NCBI GenBank assembly: GCA_902566365.1
Contig: CACFIH010000003.1
Coordinates: forward strand, 62,001-126,000
Source: an uncultured Pelagibacteraceae bacterium
Lineage (GTDB): Bacteria; Pseudomonadota; Alphaproteobacteria; Pelagibacterales; Pelagibacteraceae
Direction: 5' to 3'
DNA: 64,000 nucleotides
Shown: piece by piece, positions 61,376 to 64,000 of the stretch
How the letters are laid out: each line of letters starts with the position of its first letter
Numbering within the stretch: the stretch's first letter is position 1
Made by a program: the position numbers and the translations under genes
Notes under the pieces: model-generated
Database searches by the model: none
Told to the model about the DNA's origin: nothing
What the model saw: only the letters and a program-made list of their open reading frames with translations

Positions 61376-62845
61376 TTATGGTAAGCAATCTAGATAAGTG
61401 TCTAGATCCCATTGAGTTGTTGCTCCTAAAAATCTTTCCCATTCATCATTTTTATACCAATGAAAAACTTTATACATTTCATCAGGCATAGCTGATTTAA
61501 TTACCTCATCTTCTGATAACCTTTCCAAAGCTTCACCTAAACTTAAAGGAAGTTTTTTAACATCCTTACCCGCTTTTTGAGCTTCATAAATATTTCTAGA
61601 TTCTGGAGCAGCTGGTTTCATTTTATTACTTATTCCATGATCACAAGCTTTTAACAAGGCCGCACCTAATAAATAAGGATTGTGCATTGAGTCTACTGAT
61701 CTGTATTCAAATCTTCCAGGTGCAGACACTCTTAATCCACAAGTTCTGTTTTGATAACCCCAGTCAGCATAAACAGGTGCCCAGAAACCTTGATCCCACA
61801 ATCTTCTGTATGAATTTACTGTCGAAGAACCAAGAGCTGTTAAAGCTGGCAAGTGTTCCATTATACCTGCAATTGATTGTAATCCTATTTTACCAGGTAA
61901 TTGCATATCTTTTGTGTCAGGCATAAAGGTATTTGTTCCACCCTCAACATATCCAAATACTTCTTCAACAGCTGGTAAACTTTTATGACCAAGCTTGTTT
62001 GTTTTTACTTTTCCACCTTTCCATAAGGACATGTTAGTATGACAGCCACTTGCTGATACACCCATGAAAGGTTTAGTCATAAAACATGCAATCAAGTTAT
62101 GTTCTCTTGCAACTTGTGCACAAATTTGTCTGTAAGTCGATAATCTATCAGCATTTCTTAAAACATTATCGTAAGTCCAGTTTAACTCTAATTGACCTGG
62201 AGCGTCTTCATGGTCACCTTGAATCATGTCTAGACCCATGGCTTTTGAATATTCAATTACTTTCATAAAAACTGGTCTTAAAGATTCAAATTGATCAATA
62301 TGATAACAGAATGGTTTAGAAAAACCTTTTCCAGTAGGAGTTCCATCTTCATTTTTTGTTAGCCACATCATTTCAGGCTCTGTTCCAACTCTTAATTCAA
62401 GTCCATGTTTTTTTTCAAATTCTTCCATGAAAATTCTCAAATTACCTCTGCAATCAGAAGTTAAATGTCCACCTGGATTTTGTCTTTCTTCTCTATTTCT
62501 AAAACATGTTACAAATACTCTTCCAACTCTTTTATCCCAGGGTAATTGGCAAAAAGTTTCTGGATCAGGAATGCCAACTAATTCCATAGCCTCAGGACCA
62601 TATCCAATATAGTTATTATGACGATCTAAAAATAAGTTTGCTGTTGCACCGTAAACTAACTGAAAACCTTTTTCTGCCGTTCTTTCCCAATGATCTGCTG
62701 GAATTCCTTTACCTACGACTCTACCAGTTACTGAAATAAATTGATAATAAATATAAGTTATTCCTAACTCATTAATTTTCTCTCTTACTTTTTTAACTAA
62801 CTTGTCTCTACCTGGACGGTTAACATGTTTTTCTAGATCAGTCAT
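61376..62845 (-). CDS. Glutamine synthetase-family protein (second, distinct paralogue)
   Basis: QGDHEDAPGQLELNWTYDN, SASGCHTNMSLWKGG, NRTCGLRVSAPGRFEYRSVDSMHNPYLLGAAL. Confidence 0.88.
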   Translation of the reverse strand: MTDLEKHVNRPGRDKLVKKVREKINELGITYIYYQFISVTGRVVGKGIPADHWERTAEKGFQLVYGATANLFLDRHNNYIGYGPEAMELVGIPDPETFCQLPWDKRVGRVFVTCFRNREERQNPGGHLTSDCRGNLRIFMEEFEKKHGLELRVGTEPEMMWLTKNEDGTPTGKGFSKPFCYHIDQFESLRPVFMKVIEYSKAMGLDMIQGDHEDAPGQLELNWTYDNVLRNADRLSTYRQICAQVAREHNLIACFMTKPFMGVSASGCHTNMSLWKGGKVKTNKLGHKSLPAVEEVFGYVEGGTNTFMPDTKDMQLPGKIGLQSIAGIMEHLPALTALGSSTVNSYRRLWDQGFWAPVYADWGYQNRTCGLRVSAPGRFEYRSVDSMHNPYLLGAALLKACDHGISNKMKPAAPESRNIYEAQKAGKDVKKLPLSLGEALERLSEDEVIKSAMPDEMYKVFHWYKNDEWERFLGATTQWDLDTYLDCLP

Positions 62846-62913
62846 TTTCCCCTCAATGAATTATAATTTATCCAAACGTAGCTGAAAAATTTATAGGTGT
62901 CTAGGCTTGAAGT

Positions 62914-64000
62914 TTAACTCCAAGGGAACGGACTGTTCGAAGTAGGGTGAAGTTCTCCCTTCTCGTAACGGTTGAATCTAAACGGTTTCAATAAATCACT
63001 TTCAGTACCAAGAATTTCTTTTGCCACAAGCTCTCCAACTCCAATCATTTTGTACCCATGATTTGCATCTGCAATCATATAAACGTTTTCAAAAAATCTA
63101 TCGAAAATTGGAAATGAATCTGGTGTCATACATCCAAGACCACCTGAAGGACCTTTTCTATATAAACCTGATTTTCCTTGAAATCTTTTTTGGCAGTGTG
63201 CTAATGCAGAACACCACATTTCACTAAATGCATCTGTAGTTTGATACTCAGGTGACTCTATTCCATAAGGGTCAACATTTACTTCATCAAAATGTTTTTT
63301 AACAATGTAAGGAGATGTTCCACCTTGAACACCTAAACCTTCAATATCTGGCTTGTAATAAATTCCCCAAATTTTATCTGTAATTAATTTTTTTGTTTTA
63401 TCTGAATATAATGGAGCTGTAGAGTCAACGTGAACTACAGGTGGTTGTTTACCATCATTTGTTTTTAAAAAATCTGGCTCAACACCAATTACACCCTCTT
63501 GTAACATCCAGTAAGTCCACATATCAGTAACATGCATCTTTCCATCTTTACCTTTAATGTTTGCAGTCTTAGGTAATTCCAACATGTTCCAGAAATCTCT
63601 AGCCCATGGTCCTGCTCCAATAACTACTTGTTCACAATCAATAGTACCTTTGTCAGTTTCTACACCTGTTACTGCTTTACTATTACTCCCTCTTTTAAAA
63701 CCTGTAACTTTAATGCCTTTTATAACCTGAACACCATTCGACGTAGATTTATTCTCAAGAGCTTTTATTGAGTCTTTATTAAATGCATATCCACCTTTTT
63801 TCTCGTGAAGAATAGATGTAATACCTTGTGCTTGCCAATCATCGAAAATACCTTTCATATAATTAGCGCAATCCTTCTCACCTTCTATAAATGTAGATTC
63901 ATATCCAATTGCTTTTTGTTGTTGATAAATGCTAGCAACATCCTCATGCATTACTTCAGGCGATATCTGTAAATAACCAACTGGATTGTACTTAAATGCT
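62914..64000 (-). CDS. FAD-dependent oxidoreductase (sarcosine/dimethylglycine oxidoreductase-like), 5' truncated by window
   Basis: QVVIGAGPWARDFWNMLELP, GPSGGLGCMTPDSFPIFDRFFENVYMIADANHGYKMIGVGELVAKEIL. The frame stays open past Met 63951 to the window edge (AFKYNPVGYLQISPEV…). Confidence 0.8.
   Translation of the reverse strand, partial: AFKYNPVGYLQISPEVMHEDVASIYQQQKAIGYESTFIEGEKDCANYMKGIFDDWQAQGITSILHEKKGGYAFNKDSIKALENKSTSNGVQVIKGIKVTGFKRGSNSKAVTGVETDKGTIDCEQVVIGAGPWARDFWNMLELPKTANIKGKDGKMHVTDMWTYWMLQEGVIGVEPDFLKTNDGKQPPVVHVDSTAPLYSDKTKKLITDKIWGIYYKPDIEGLGVQGGTSPYIVKKHFDEVNVDPYGIESPEYQTTDAFSEMWCSALAHCQKRFQGKSGLYRKGPSGGLGCMTPDSFPIFDRFFENVYMIADANHGYKMIGVGELVAKEILGTESDLLKPFRFNRYEKGELHPTSNSPFPWS

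Overview
The window is a gene-dense, AT-rich, intergenic-poor chromosomal segment. Its gene content and streamlining resemble SAR11/Pelagibacterales alphaproteobacteria; this is an inference from composition and protein families, with no database search run. From start to end it contains: (1) the 3' end of a DegP-like protease, miaA, ilv genes (ilvI/B, ilvH, ilvC) and leuA; (2) the cell-shape operon mreB-mreC-mreD-mrdA(PBP2)-rodA; (3) a small-metabolite block (DadA-like oxidoreductase, EamA transporter, hydroxyacid dehydrogenase, HDAC-like hydrolase, msrB, glutaredoxin, TIGR03643-like, LysE-like); (4) two complete Liv-type ABC transport systems enclosing AzlCD, a CsiD/GlaH-like oxygenase and a ProC-like reductase; (5) a EutA-like/DoeA-like pair with a polyamine-type ABC transporter, a HAD-ECH fusion, an agmatinase-like enzyme, an ALDH and an ArgE-like deacetylase; (6) acnA, bamB-like, zapE, yjbQ, photolyase and dpaL-like genes; (7) a nitrogen/one-carbon cluster (GlnT/GMAS-like, Amt, split glutamate-synthase-like trio, second GS-like, FAD oxidoreductase). 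There are no phage, transposon, CRISPR or rRNA signatures, and I recognised no tRNA. The strongest observations are: a deletion/frameshift in the acetolactate synthase large subunit with a 10-bp sequence that reads correctly in both flanking frames; a 7-T homopolymer frameshift in rodA; a compact candidate sRNA or attenuator at about 17064-17158; a 23-aa membrane micro-ORF at the end of the second Liv operon; and two single-TM small proteins sandwiched between amt and a GlnT/GMAS-like gene.
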